From: Candidatus Izemoplasmatales bacterium
Lineage (GTDB): Bacteria; Bacillota_I; Bacilli_A; Izemoplasmatales; Hujiaoplasmataceae
Direction of reading: 5' to 3'
Length of the DNA stretch: 64,000 nucleotides
Assembly (NCBI GenBank): GCA_028698875.1
Contig: JAQVVR010000003.1
Location: 62,001 to 126,000, forward strand
The translations under genes and the position numbers were made by a program. The notes beneath the pieces are model-generated. The model ran no database searches, was not told where the DNA came from, and saw only the letters and a program-made list of their open reading frames with translations. Below are positions 34,375 through 43,000 of this stretch, in pieces (position 1 is the first letter of the stretch; every line of letters begins with the position of its first letter).

Positions 34375-34650
34375 AATGTTCCTCCCTTATAATCGACAAA
34401 AAACCATCCGATTGGAAGATCCTATGAGGGGTGGCATCATGAAGTAATATTTGGGAGTGTTTGCCGGATCATCGGACTTTCCGTCTTGATGTATCCCAAG
34501 CAACGCATTCTAGTAAAATACTTGTATAACACTTATAAAGAATTCATCGGTCGGTTTAGACGAACCGGCGTGTCAAAGGAAAACCCATCGCCTAAATCCC
34601 CGTTCGTTTGGTACCTTATTTCCTCCCTTCTTAATCCCGTAATATCTATG
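34375..34650 (-). promoter_or_regulatory. Long structured 5' leader of the hydrogenase operon, candidate attenuator or riboswitch
   Basis: About 270 transcribed bases precede hydC. Near the 5' end (34561-34608) ACGAAC/GTTCGT and GGCG/CGCC arms build a nested stem. Near the 3' end CCGAT-GATCC (34475-34466) pairs with GGATC...ATCGG (34422-34408) and is followed by ATGG and six T residues (34406-34400), i.e. a terminator-like hairpin just before the ribosome site. No known riboswitch class was recognised. Confidence 0.55.
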
Positions 34651-34653
34651 TTC

Positions 34654-34682
34654 ATTATATAGTCAAGCGGCCCAGTTGTCAA
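34654..34682 (-). promoter_or_regulatory. Consensus promoter of the hydrogenase operon
   Basis: TTGACA (34682-34677), 17-base spacer and TATAAT (34659-34654), both perfect, on the minus strand. Confidence 0.88.
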
Positions 34683-34798
34683 GGTCAGAAAGACCACAGA
34701 TTTTCATTCTCAACCCAAATATTGTTAGATTTCGTATCAATATTTATTTCTTGCTGTCATTAGCTGTCTTTTTTGATACAATAAAGTTAGGTGATAAC

Positions 34799-35530
34799 AT
34801 GATCAACCCTCCATCTTTTGGTAATATTCATAACCCATCTTCTTTGGCATACCAAAGTATTGGTACGCAAAAAGAAAAAACACTTCATCGCGCTATTAAG
34901 TACTACTTTTCCAGCGATGAAGCTACTCATGAATTTAAAATTGGTCATTATATCGTCGACATTTTTTTCGATGGGGCAATAATCGAAATCCAAACCGGAT
35001 CATTTTTCCCTTTAAAAACCAAATTAGAAGCTCTACTTTTGAAATACCACATTACCATTGTTTATCCAATTGTCAATCATAAAACAATCTATATGATTGA
35101 CGAAATGGGAGTTCTTTCGCCAAAAAGAAATTCTCCTAGAAAGGGACAGCCATTAGCAATTGGTCAACAGCTTGCACAAATCCGCGATTTATTGTGCCAT
35201 CCCAACTTGGATTTTATCATCTTTTTAGTTGATGTCGACGAATATCGTACAAAAACAATTGTCACATCGAAACATAAATCATTTGACCGAATTGACCAAT
35301 ATCCAAAAGGAACTCCCATCCTCTATCATTTAAATAAACGGAAAGACTACATTTCTTTACTTCCAAGCCAATTAATAAGTCCCTTCACAATGAAATCAAT
35401 GCAGAAAATAACTCATTTAGGAAAAACAGCAGTCGAAGGCGTTTTGCTTGCATATCGTAAGTTAGGAATAATTGTTTTAACTGGTAAAATTGGCCGTGCT
35501 AATCTCTACAAAATCGTTGAGTCAGATTAA
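34799..35530 (+). CDS. Conserved hypothetical protein, nuclease-like core (DUF8091-like)
   Basis: 243-residue cytosolic protein. Residues ~35-85 contain EFKIGHYIVDIFF followed by AIIEIQTGSF and a KxKLEALL helix, then ITIVYPI. The order D...ExQ resembles a PD-(D/E)xK restriction-like fold, and similar EIQT proteins are widespread and uncharacterised in Bacillota. The C-terminal ~60 residues look like a winged-helix (HLGKTAVEGVLLAYRKLG). The start at 34799 is chosen for its AGGTGA site; an upstream in-frame ATG at 34676 would overlap the hydrogenase promoter and lacks a ribosome site. A TGATACAAT extended -10 box lies shortly upstream. No function is claimed. Confidence 0.65.
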   Translation: MINPPSFGNIHNPSSLAYQSIGTQKEKTLHRAIKYYFSSDEATHEFKIGHYIVDIFFDGAIIEIQTGSFFPLKTKLEALLLKYHITIVYPIVNHKTIYMIDEMGVLSPKRNSPRKGQPLAIGQQLAQIRDLLCHPNLDFIIFLVDVDEYRTKTIVTSKHKSFDRIDQYPKGTPILYHLNKRKDYISLLPSQLISPFTMKSMQKITHLGKTAVEGVLLAYRKLGIIVLTGKIGRANLYKIVESD

Positions 35531-35563
35531 AAAGGTTATCCCTGAGATAGCCTTTTATTTTTT
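35531..35563. terminator. Bidirectional terminator between the DUF8091-like gene and the GH32 gene
   Basis: AAAAGGTTATC and GATAGCCTTTT form a stem (one G-U pair) around a short loop, with T-rich sequence on both strands. It overlaps the GH32 stop region. Confidence 0.75.
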
Positions 35564-36976
35564 GGGATGAAAAAGTTCAGCTTGCATGTGTATCCCTTTT
35601 TTTGAATAAAAAACAATCGATTCTGATTCAGAGAAGGGATATATGGTAGAAGACAACACATACTTATCATTAATAAAAACTTCCACCGATGACATGTCGA
35701 CAAATATTTCCATTTTGACTGTTGTCAACTTGCCGATGAAACATGCTTTAATTGCACCATTATCATGACCATTTTTACCTTTAATTGCGTGTCCCGAATG
35801 AGATCTATCGACAAAAACAGTTCCATATTCATATCTAACAATCGTTTCACACTGGTTTCCTTTACGTATCTTAACACCAAAATCTGATTCCTCACTGATT
35901 GCGATTCGTAAAAGAAAACTACTACCTGAAAAGGTATCAAAACTGATTTCCTCTTTGATAAAACAATCGACTTTAGCTTTTTGTGAGTCAAAAGCGGCGT
36001 ATATTTCCTTCGCCGGTTTCTGATAAAGTGTCGCATCAATAATGGAAATCTCTCTAGGAATAGTCATCATCCCCGCCCACCCATGTCCAAGTTTTGCGGT
36101 TGGAATCGTTCTCCCCCATGACTGCATCCAAGCAATTAAAATAATTCTGCCATCGGGTGAAATAACGGTCTGAGGTGCATAAAAATCTGCCCCCGAATCG
36201 ATTTTAACTGTCATCGATGTCGCTGTGAATGTGCCTTGATTTAGGTTGGCATTGCCAATTTCAATAAAGCTAATATGCTCTTTGACGATGGAATTATTGG
36301 TTTTCTTTTCATCAATAACATTATATATTAACAAATCAGTTTTCTTCCCTATAATTAGGTCAGGGCATTCAAAAATCCCCATTGTCCGTAATCCCTCAGA
36401 ACGGATACTGCCTATAAAGTTAAATTCCCATTGGTTTTTGCTTTTATATAACGCAATTTGCCTTCCGCACTTATATCCGGCCCCAATGACGGCATAGATC
36501 TCATTGTCAACCACAAATATTTTCGGATCTCGAAATGACATTCTTCCAGAAAATGGAGGTCGATTGGTGGCATTGATTGCCGGTTTTGCCATCTTTTCAA
36601 AATGAATCCCATCACGACTAAAAGCGATAAGTTGTTGGCTTTTTGTATATGATACTCCAGTATACATCAACCACATCATTTCTTCTCTTACAATTGCAGA
36701 ACCAGAAAAGCAACCCAGAAAGCGTTCATATTTTGTGTTTGGCCGCAAAGCAATTGGTAAATTAGTCCAAGTCACAAGGTCTTTGCTTTGTGCATGGCCC
36801 CAACTCATTTTACCCCATCTTGCCGCTTTAGGATTATATTGATAAAATAAATGCCAAGTTCCATGAAAATAACAAAAACCATTGGGATCATTTAACCATC
36901 CGTAAGGAGCAGAAAAATGATATAGCGGTTTATACATGGGGTTAACATGTGAGATTTGGTTTATTTTAAGCATCAT
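35555..36976 (-). CDS. Glycoside hydrolase family 32 (beta-fructofuranosidase / sucrose-6-phosphate hydrolase)
   Basis: 473-residue GH32 enzyme with the three catalytic motifs: WLNDPNG (nucleophile Asp, ~residue 29), FRDPKIF (transition-state Asp, ~148) and ECPDL (acid/base Glu, ~199). A C-terminal beta-sandwich ends near residue 470. It has no signal peptide, so it acts inside the cell on sucrose, sucrose-6-phosphate or short fructans. AAGGA lies 6 bases before the ATG, which overlaps the stop of the upstream Cys-rich gene. No PTS or sugar transporter gene lies alongside it. Confidence 0.93.
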   Translation of the reverse strand: MMLKINQISHVNPMYKPLYHFSAPYGWLNDPNGFCYFHGTWHLFYQYNPKAARWGKMSWGHAQSKDLVTWTNLPIALRPNTKYERFLGCFSGSAIVREEMMWLMYTGVSYTKSQQLIAFSRDGIHFEKMAKPAINATNRPPFSGRMSFRDPKIFVVDNEIYAVIGAGYKCGRQIALYKSKNQWEFNFIGSIRSEGLRTMGIFECPDLIIGKKTDLLIYNVIDEKKTNNSIVKEHISFIEIGNANLNQGTFTATSMTVKIDSGADFYAPQTVISPDGRIILIAWMQSWGRTIPTAKLGHGWAGMMTIPREISIIDATLYQKPAKEIYAAFDSQKAKVDCFIKEEISFDTFSGSSFLLRIAISEESDFGVKIRKGNQCETIVRYEYGTVFVDRSHSGHAIKGKNGHDNGAIKACFIGKLTTVKMEIFVDMSSVEVFINDKYVLSSTIYPFSESESIVFYSKKGIHMQAELFHPKK

Positions 36977-38400
36977 AAATCGTCCTTATGATTCGTTTTC
37001 TTTTCTAATTTATACATATAAAATTGAATCTCATTTTTAAAAACATTTTTCCATGACTTTCCCGTTGGAACTGTTTTTGAACAAGGCATAAATGAAACAT
37101 AGCCAGGATGTTTTTCATCGCAAAATCCTGGGTCCTTTACACCAAAGTAATGAGGGTGTTCCAACGCGTTGTCATTAAAAAGACCGATTAATGGAAATTG
37201 CCAACATGATGCTGGTTTAAACTTCCATGGATGATAACCCTTATCAGTGGCAACTTTTTGTAATGAACATTCCCCATTGGTATATGCAAAAATACATTTT
37301 GTATGTAAAAAATGTGATGGAAAATCATTTGCAGTATACTCGTGGAAGACACGAATAGTTCGCTTACCATGGAACAGAAAACCCCATTCACCAGTTTCCG
37401 TGAAATTAGGTGGAATCTGTTGGAAATACTCTGGATAACGGATAATTATATCTTTAATTTGCACTTCCTCGGCCGCAGTAATATATACACCATCATAACA
37501 ACATCTGCCATCGCAATGAGCACAGTCCATCAAATTCATATATGGTTCATCGGGCAATTTAGCAAACAGTAGTGAGTCCTGTTGTATCTGATATTCTTGA
37601 ATGGGCTTCAAGTATTTATTCATCCATCCAATAAAGTCATTTCCGGTTGTTAAATCACCAATTTGATTGTGATGACGAGCAAAAAAATCACTAATAAGAA
37701 AAAACCCGGCTTTAACCCCTTCACATCTAAGAACTAGTTTTACAATTAAATCAATAATTAAGACTTGATAATTATCGTCGTAACATCCATTTAGTAAAGT
37801 CGCAATATATGCCAACGCTTTTAACCCAGTATATGAATTTTGATCTATATTATCAATTAACGGTTGTGCAAATTCAAAATCAAACGCTTGTTTTAAGTAG
37901 GTTTTTGCTATTAGAATATATGCCGAAGAAAGCGCAATTAAAAACGTATCTTTATTCCTTTTTGCGGATGTCAAACAGTTCAATAAGTGGTCGGGAGAAA
38001 ACCCTTCTCCGAAACGGGATAGCGCCAGTTCGCGACATATAGTACCATATGCATTTATTCTTGGACATTCAATAGTATCACTTGGACGCAACCCCGCCTC
38101 ATAATATTCAAACGCCTCCATAATTTTTCCGCTAGCAGTTAATAAATTTGCATGAGTAATATTAGCAAAATCGACAGCTTCTTGATCATCAATGATATAT
38201 TTGGTAAATGACATAGCTATTTTTGTAGCATATTCAAGATTGCCAATCCCGATGAGACCTTCAACCATCAAACTATGATACGATATCCCAGGACTCTTTT
38301 TCATTAATGAGATGGCTAGCTGAATTGCGTAATTGTTTTTATCCGCTCTCAGCGTTGTTATTAATTCTTCATATTCTTTTTTCCATCCATTTTGTTTCAT
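36973..38400 (-). CDS. Helical-repeat protein with C-terminal cysteine-rich YkgJ/DUF3109-like domain
   Basis: 475-residue protein of unknown role. Residues ~1-270 are alpha-helical and look like degenerate TPR-type repeats. Residues ~290-460 hold a Cys cluster: CAHCDGRCC (~residue 296-304), HTKCIFA with GECSLQ (~370-385), a PASCWQFPL (~405) and two later Cys (~436, 448). The spacing resembles the zinc/iron-chelating YkgJ and DUF3109 domains. It overlaps the GH32 gene by four bases, so the two are co-expressed. Such a combination suggests metal binding or a methyl/flagellin-lysine-type modification helper, but this is speculative. Confidence 0.5.
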   Translation of the reverse strand: MKQNGWKKEYEELITTLRADKNNYAIQLAISLMKKSPGISYHSLMVEGLIGIGNLEYATKIAMSFTKYIIDDQEAVDFANITHANLLTASGKIMEAFEYYEAGLRPSDTIECPRINAYGTICRELALSRFGEGFSPDHLLNCLTSAKRNKDTFLIALSSAYILIAKTYLKQAFDFEFAQPLIDNIDQNSYTGLKALAYIATLLNGCYDDNYQVLIIDLIVKLVLRCEGVKAGFFLISDFFARHHNQIGDLTTGNDFIGWMNKYLKPIQEYQIQQDSLLFAKLPDEPYMNLMDCAHCDGRCCYDGVYITAAEEVQIKDIIIRYPEYFQQIPPNFTETGEWGFLFHGKRTIRVFHEYTANDFPSHFLHTKCIFAYTNGECSLQKVATDKGYHPWKFKPASCWQFPLIGLFNDNALEHPHYFGVKDPGFCDEKHPGYVSFMPCSKTVPTGKSWKNVFKNEIQFYMYKLEKKTNHKDDL

Positions 38401-38471
38401 TAAAGCATCTCCTGACTATATAAAAGAATTATATCATTGAAAAACGCATATTTGGATTAGACGAATATCGA

Positions 38472-39887
38472 TTATTTAGCATTGTCCCATGCCGTTTCAA
38501 GAATTTTGATGGCCGTGTCTATTGACGTGTTACTTAAACCCGAGTATCCCATGACAAGCATAGCTTTGGGAATGGATGCGGATATACTTTGATAATAATC
38601 GGAAACGCCATAGACAATTACCCCAGATTTTAACGCTGTTCTTATTAGCTCGGTTTCGGTCATCCCGTTACTAATTCTCATGATAAAATGCAATCCCGCA
38701 TCGGAATTATTAATCTCAAGGTACTCATTTAAGGTACTGTTTGTCAAAGCTTTAATCAAATAATCCCGTCGATTTTTATATACTTTTCTCATTCTGTTTA
38801 GATGACGTTCAAAAAAACCATCGTCAAGGAAACGAGCAAGGATGGCTTGTTCAAAACTAGGAACACTACATGCATACGAACTAAATGATTCCCGGAAGTG
38901 AACAATCATGTTTCTTGGTAAAACCATATAACCAATCCGCAAAGATGGGGCTAGTGATTTTGAAAAGGAATTGAAATAGATGACTTTTCCCAAACGATCA
39001 AGTCCTTGCAAGGCGGGAATCGGCAATCCTGAAAATCGAAATTCACTATCATAGTCGTCTTCTAATATAAGCCTGTTTTTCCCTTTTTCAGCCCATTTAA
39101 GCAACTCTAGGCGTCTACCAACTGGCATAACAATTCCTAAAGGAAATTGATGCGAAGGCGTAATATGAATCACTGATGCTTGGCTTTTTTCTAATTCATC
39201 ACACCGTAAACCTTGCTCATCCAGAGAAATTGGGATGGTTTTAACCTCGTGACTTTTGAATGTACGGGCAATTTTCCCATATCCGGGATTTTCCAAACCA
39301 ACAATTTGGTTTTTGTCGATCATTTGAATAACTAAACCAAGTAAATATTCTGATCCGGCTCCAATAACTATCTGATCAGGTTCCGCTTGAATTCCCCGGT
39401 AAGAAGCCAAATATTTTGCAATCGCTTTTCGTAATCCTAAACAGCCTTGCAAATCGCTTTCATTGACTAAGGGGAAACTTGGTTGTGATAAGATCTCTTT
39501 GCTTAGTTTAATCCAAGTATCATAGGGAAAAAGATGCCAATCAATAATATTTGTCTTAAAATCATATAAAGACTTTGGACTTGATTGTTCTTCTTTATCG
39601 TCTGGGCCAAGATAAATATTTGCGTCATTTTTCTTTGCTGAAATCAAAAGCTTTTCTACATAAAATCCACTTTTAGGGATTGATCGTAAATATCCTTCTG
39701 CCACCAATTGCTGATAGGCGTTGTCTACAGTTATTGCACTCAAACTGAGATTAGTCGCTAGTTTTCGTTTTGAAGGCATCTTCGTATTGCTAATCAATTT
39801 TCCTTCTTCTATCATCCGACGGATTCTTAGATAAAGTTGTTCATATAATGGAGTTTTTGATTGTCGATCTAAAAACATAGTCAGCAT
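38472..39887 (-). CDS. pdxR: PdxR-type MocR/GntR regulator of vitamin B6 synthesis
   Basis: 471-residue MocR protein: N-terminal GntR winged helix (PLYEQLYLRIRRMIEEGKL, then a recognition helix near residue 50) and a C-terminal aminotransferase-like domain with the PLP lysine in YFNSFSKSLAPSLRIG (~residue 305). PdxR senses PLP and controls pdxST, which lies divergently 120 bases away. The first of two close ATGs is used; GGAG is about 10 bases upstream of it. Confidence 0.9.
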   Translation of the reverse strand: MLTMFLDRQSKTPLYEQLYLRIRRMIEEGKLISNTKMPSKRKLATNLSLSAITVDNAYQQLVAEGYLRSIPKSGFYVEKLLISAKKNDANIYLGPDDKEEQSSPKSLYDFKTNIIDWHLFPYDTWIKLSKEILSQPSFPLVNESDLQGCLGLRKAIAKYLASYRGIQAEPDQIVIGAGSEYLLGLVIQMIDKNQIVGLENPGYGKIARTFKSHEVKTIPISLDEQGLRCDELEKSQASVIHITPSHQFPLGIVMPVGRRLELLKWAEKGKNRLILEDDYDSEFRFSGLPIPALQGLDRLGKVIYFNSFSKSLAPSLRIGYMVLPRNMIVHFRESFSSYACSVPSFEQAILARFLDDGFFERHLNRMRKVYKNRRDYLIKALTNSTLNEYLEINNSDAGLHFIMRISNGMTETELIRTALKSGVIVYGVSDYYQSISASIPKAMLVMGYSGLSNTSIDTAIKILETAWDNAK

Positions 39888-39903
39888 TTCATCAGTTCTC
39901 CAA

Positions 39904-39963
39904 TCTGGTATTGTTATAATAAGCGTTTCTGGTACTTTATTTAATATCAGTTTGCACTATAAT
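39904..39963 (+). promoter_or_regulatory. pdxST promoter with direct repeats, candidate PdxR operator
   Basis: Two direct repeats TCTGGTA start at 39904 and 39928 (24 bp apart). The second abuts a weak -35 region (39935-39940), 17 bases before TATAAT (39958-39963). A poor -35 beside repeats is what an activator-dependent MocR promoter looks like. Confidence 0.6.
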
Positions 39964-40010
39964 GATATACGAAAGACGAAATAATGTCAATATTTACAGG
40001 AGGAATACGT

Positions 40011-40886
40011 ATGGAAACCAATCGTTATGTGCTTAACAAAGCCCTAGCTCAGATGTTAAAGGGGGGAGTCATAATGGATGTCACTACGCCCGAGCAAGCA
40101 AAAATCGCTGAAGCTGCAGGTGCTTGTGCAGTAATGGCTTTAGAACGAATCCCGGCGGATATTCGAGCCGCTGGCGGAGTATCACGGATGAGTGACCCAA
40201 AAATGATAAAGGCAATCCAAAATGCTGTTTCTATTCCCGTCATGGCAAAAGTACGAATCGGTCATTTTGTCGAAGCACAAATATTAGAAGCAATTGAAAT
40301 TGATTATATTGATGAAAGCGAAGTTTTGTCACCAGCTGATGACATATATCATATCGATAAAACCAAATTTCAAGTTCCGTTTGTTTGTGGTGCCCGCAAT
40401 CTTGGTGAAGCCTTGCGAAGGATATCTGAAGGCGCATCAATGATCAGAACCAAGGGTGAACCTGGAACTGGCGATATTATTCAAGCCGTCCGGCACATGC
40501 GTCTAATACAAAATGAAATTCGTAAGATAGGTTCACTATCAGAAGACGAACTATACGAAGCCGCAAAAGAATTATCTGTCTCATATGATTTGTTAAAATA
40601 TGTTCATGAAAATCATAAATTACCGGTTGTAAATTTCGCTGCTGGCGGAATTGCCACTCCTGCCGATGCCGCCTTAATGATGCAACTGGGGGCCGAAGGT
40701 GTTTTTGTTGGATCAGGTATTTTTAAATCCGGAAATCCAGCCGCAAGAGCACAAGCGATAGTCCAAGCTGTAACCAACTATAATGACCCTCAATTACTGG
40801 CTAAAATTTCGGAAAATCTTGGTGAAGCAATGGTTGGTATCAACGAACAAGAAATTAAATTGATTATGGAAGAACGGGGAAAATAA
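40011..40886 (+). CDS. pdxS: Pyridoxal 5'-phosphate synthase subunit PdxS
   Basis: 291-residue TIM-barrel subunit that makes PLP from ribose-5-phosphate, glyceraldehyde-3-phosphate and ammonia. Conserved segments include [38 protein letters not shown] (with the catalytic Lys ~80) and [16 protein letters not shown] lies 7 bases before the ATG at 40011. It feeds PLP to the several PLP enzymes in the window. Confidence 0.97.
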   Translation: METNRYVLNKALAQMLKGGVIMDVTTPEQAKIAEAAGACAVMALERIPADIRAAGGVSRMSDPKMIKAIQNAVSIPVMAKVRIGHFVEAQILEAIEIDYIDESEVLSPADDIYHIDKTKFQVPFVCGARNLGEALRRISEGASMIRTKGEPGTGDIIQAVRHMRLIQNEIRKIGSLSEDELYEAAKELSVSYDLLKYVHENHKLPVVNFAAGGIATPADAALMMQLGAEGVFVGSGIFKSGNPAARAQAIVQAVTNYNDPQLLAKISENLGEAMVGINEQEIKLIMEERGK

Positions 40887-40889
40887 ATA

Positions 40890-41468
40890 ATGCCTATTGG
40901 TATTCTTGCTATCCAAGGCGCATTTCGTGAACACGAGATGACTTTGGATCGTCTTCATGTTAAGCATTTCCAAATTCGTCAAGCAAAAGATTTGGATCAG
41001 CCAATGGAAGGATTAATTCTTCCTGGTGGCGAAAGCACGACCATGGTCAAATTATTAACTGACTTAAAACTATTTGAACCGTTATTATCTTTGATTACTT
41101 CTGGACTTCCAGTATTTGGAACATGTGCGGGATTGTTACTGCTAGCAAAACAAATATCCGGAACTGACAAACTTGGATTTCAAACAATGTCAATTCGAGC
41201 TAAACGAAACGCTTATGGACGACAATTAGGCAGTTTTGCTTGTGAAGGTCACTTTGCTGATTTGGGAATCATTCCTATGGTATTTATCCGCGCCCCCTAT
41301 ATCGATAGTATTTTTGGAAAAACAGAAATTCTCGCTATCGTTAATGACCACATCGTCGCAGCACGAGAAAATCAGCAACTTGTCACTGCTTTTCATCCCG
41401 AGTTGACAAATGATGACTCGGTACATAAATATTTTATATCCATGTGTCAAAAAAATAAGAAGTCCTAA
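40890..41468 (+). CDS. pdxT: Pyridoxal 5'-phosphate synthase glutaminase subunit PdxT
   Basis: 192-residue class-I glutamine amidotransferase that supplies ammonia to PdxS. It shows GVLAIQGAFREHE-type start (GILAIQGAFREHE), LPGGESTTM, the nucleophile in GTCAGLLLL (Cys ~79) and the FHPELTND His/Glu pair (~170). The start is 3 bases after the pdxS stop. The stop lies in the loop of a bidirectional terminator. Confidence 0.97.
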   Translation: MPIGILAIQGAFREHEMTLDRLHVKHFQIRQAKDLDQPMEGLILPGGESTTMVKLLTDLKLFEPLLSLITSGLPVFGTCAGLLLLAKQISGTDKLGFQTMSIRAKRNAYGRQLGSFACEGHFADLGIIPMVFIRAPYIDSIFGKTEILAIVNDHIVAARENQQLVTAFHPELTNDDSVHKYFISMCQKNKKS

Positions 41469-41482
41469 TGGACTTCTTTTTG
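41455..41482. terminator. Bidirectional terminator shared by pdxT and the M32 carboxypeptidase gene
   Basis: AAGAAGTCC (41457-41465) and GGACTTCTT (41470-41478) form a 9-bp stem with a four-base TAAT loop and T/A tracts outside. The loop holds the stop codons of both convergent genes. Confidence 0.85.
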
Positions 41483-42973
41483 TAAATAGAGTGCTGTATA
41501 TTTTTCCTTAAGGTAGCGAAGGTAATACTCAGGATTGAAATCTTCGTTGGTGACTTCTTTAAGAATTTCTTTAGCAGTTTTACTTGACCCGTATTGATGA
41601 ATTTTCGTTTTTAACCAAGCATTAATTTTCCCCAAAGTTGGTTCGCTAAGAATCGCTTCAATATCTAGTTCTTTTTTCATAGTGTAGTATATTTGCGCCG
41701 CAAATGCTGAGCCAAGAGCATAGGTGGGAAAATACCCAAACATCCCTTCGCTCCAATGGACGTCTTGAAGAATTCCTTCTGTATCTGTCTGTGGTTCAAT
41801 TCCTAAATATTCGACCATTAATTCATTCCATATTTTTGGCAGATCATCAACGGAAATTTCTTCGGAAAAAATCCGTTTTTCCAGTTCATAGCGAACCATG
41901 ACATGGAGTGAATATGTCAATTCATCAGCTTCAGTTCGAATGAATGAACGCTGAACTTTATTGATTGCGATAATGACATCATCGACGGTAACCCCAGCAA
42001 GTTGCTCAGGAAATATCGCTTGCATATCCGCAAGATGAGTATTCCAAAACTCCTTCGACCGACCAATAATGTTTTCATAAAACCGTGATTGTGATTCGTG
42101 TATGCCACTAGATGTTCCACCAGATAACAAAGTGTTATCCCATTTTTCATCAATTTGCTGTTCATATGTTGCATGCCCAAGTTCATGAATGGTGGAAAAC
42201 ACCGACGAAAACACCGTATTTTCCAAAATGTGGGTCGTCAATCTGACATCCGACGGTGAAGTGTTCCATGTAAACGGATGAACGCTAGTTTTTAGCAATC
42301 CACGAGAACGATCAAATGCCATAATATTCATCAGTTTATCGCTGAATTGCATTTGTTTATCTTTGGGATAGAAAGCCGTTTCAAAAGGTTTTTCTTGAGA
42401 TTTTTGAGCAGCAATTACTTCTTTTACAAAGGGAACAAGTTCTGCCTTTAATAGATTAAATAATTGATCGTAATCCTTCATGGTCATATCTTCCTCAAAT
42501 TCATCGAGTAAGATGTTGTATGGAAGATCATCGATACCATAATACTTTATGAAGCGTTTGTTATATTGAATTATTTCCGCAAGATTCGTTTTGAATGAAT
42601 TATAATCATTATTTGCTTTTGCGTCTTCCCAAACCACTTGAGTTAGACTTATTAATTTTTGGTATCCGACATACTCATTTTCCGGAATCTTAACGATTTT
42701 ATCTAAAGCCTTTTTGGCTTTTTTTATTTCTCTTCGAGTTACATCGTCCAATTCGTCAATTCTGGCAAAAAGCATATTGACAATCTCTTGGTATTCTGGG
42801 CAAATAATTAAACGGAAAGCCTCTTGGGATATAATTCCTAGCATTTCTGCTCGTCGTGCAAACGAACCATGTGGTGCTTCGGTGGCTGAATCCCATCCAG
42901 TTAAATACAAAACATAATTATAGGCCTTCTGTTTAATGATTGCTTCGTGAAACTTTTGTATCATGACATCCAT
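41465..42973 (-). CDS. M32 family metallocarboxypeptidase (thermostable carboxypeptidase 1)
   Basis: 502-residue zinc carboxypeptidase releasing C-terminal amino acids from peptides. It has HELGHATYEQQ (the HExxH zinc motif, ~residue 254) and the M32 segments DVRLTTHIL and SGIHESQSRFYEN. Length is normal (~500). The ATG at 42973 follows GGGGGAG by 6 bases; an upstream in-frame TTG overlaps that site. It likely supplies amino acids for fermentation. Confidence 0.93.
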   Translation of the reverse strand: MDVMIQKFHEAIIKQKAYNYVLYLTGWDSATEAPHGSFARRAEMLGIISQEAFRLIICPEYQEIVNMLFARIDELDDVTRREIKKAKKALDKIVKIPENEYVGYQKLISLTQVVWEDAKANNDYNSFKTNLAEIIQYNKRFIKYYGIDDLPYNILLDEFEEDMTMKDYDQLFNLLKAELVPFVKEVIAAQKSQEKPFETAFYPKDKQMQFSDKLMNIMAFDRSRGLLKTSVHPFTWNTSPSDVRLTTHILENTVFSSVFSTIHELGHATYEQQIDEKWDNTLLSGGTSSGIHESQSRFYENIIGRSKEFWNTHLADMQAIFPEQLAGVTVDDVIIAINKVQRSFIRTEADELTYSLHVMVRYELEKRIFSEEISVDDLPKIWNELMVEYLGIEPQTDTEGILQDVHWSEGMFGYFPTYALGSAFAAQIYYTMKKELDIEAILSEPTLGKINAWLKTKIHQYGSSKTAKEILKEVTNEDFNPEYYLRYLKEKYTALYLQKEVH

Positions 42974-43000
42974 AGCTTTCTCCCCCAAATTGGTTTTTAA

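Noticed and set aside
34410-34450. GGGGTGGCATC on the plus strand, reminiscent of the T-box GGGTGGNACCGCG motif
   Set aside because: The ACCGCG half is missing, there is no specifier stem, and the strand points away from the hydrogenase genes.
34676-34798. N-terminal extension of the DUF8091-like protein with a hydrophobic segment
   Set aside because: It overlaps the divergent hydrogenase promoter and lacks a ribosome site; the ATG at 34799 has one.
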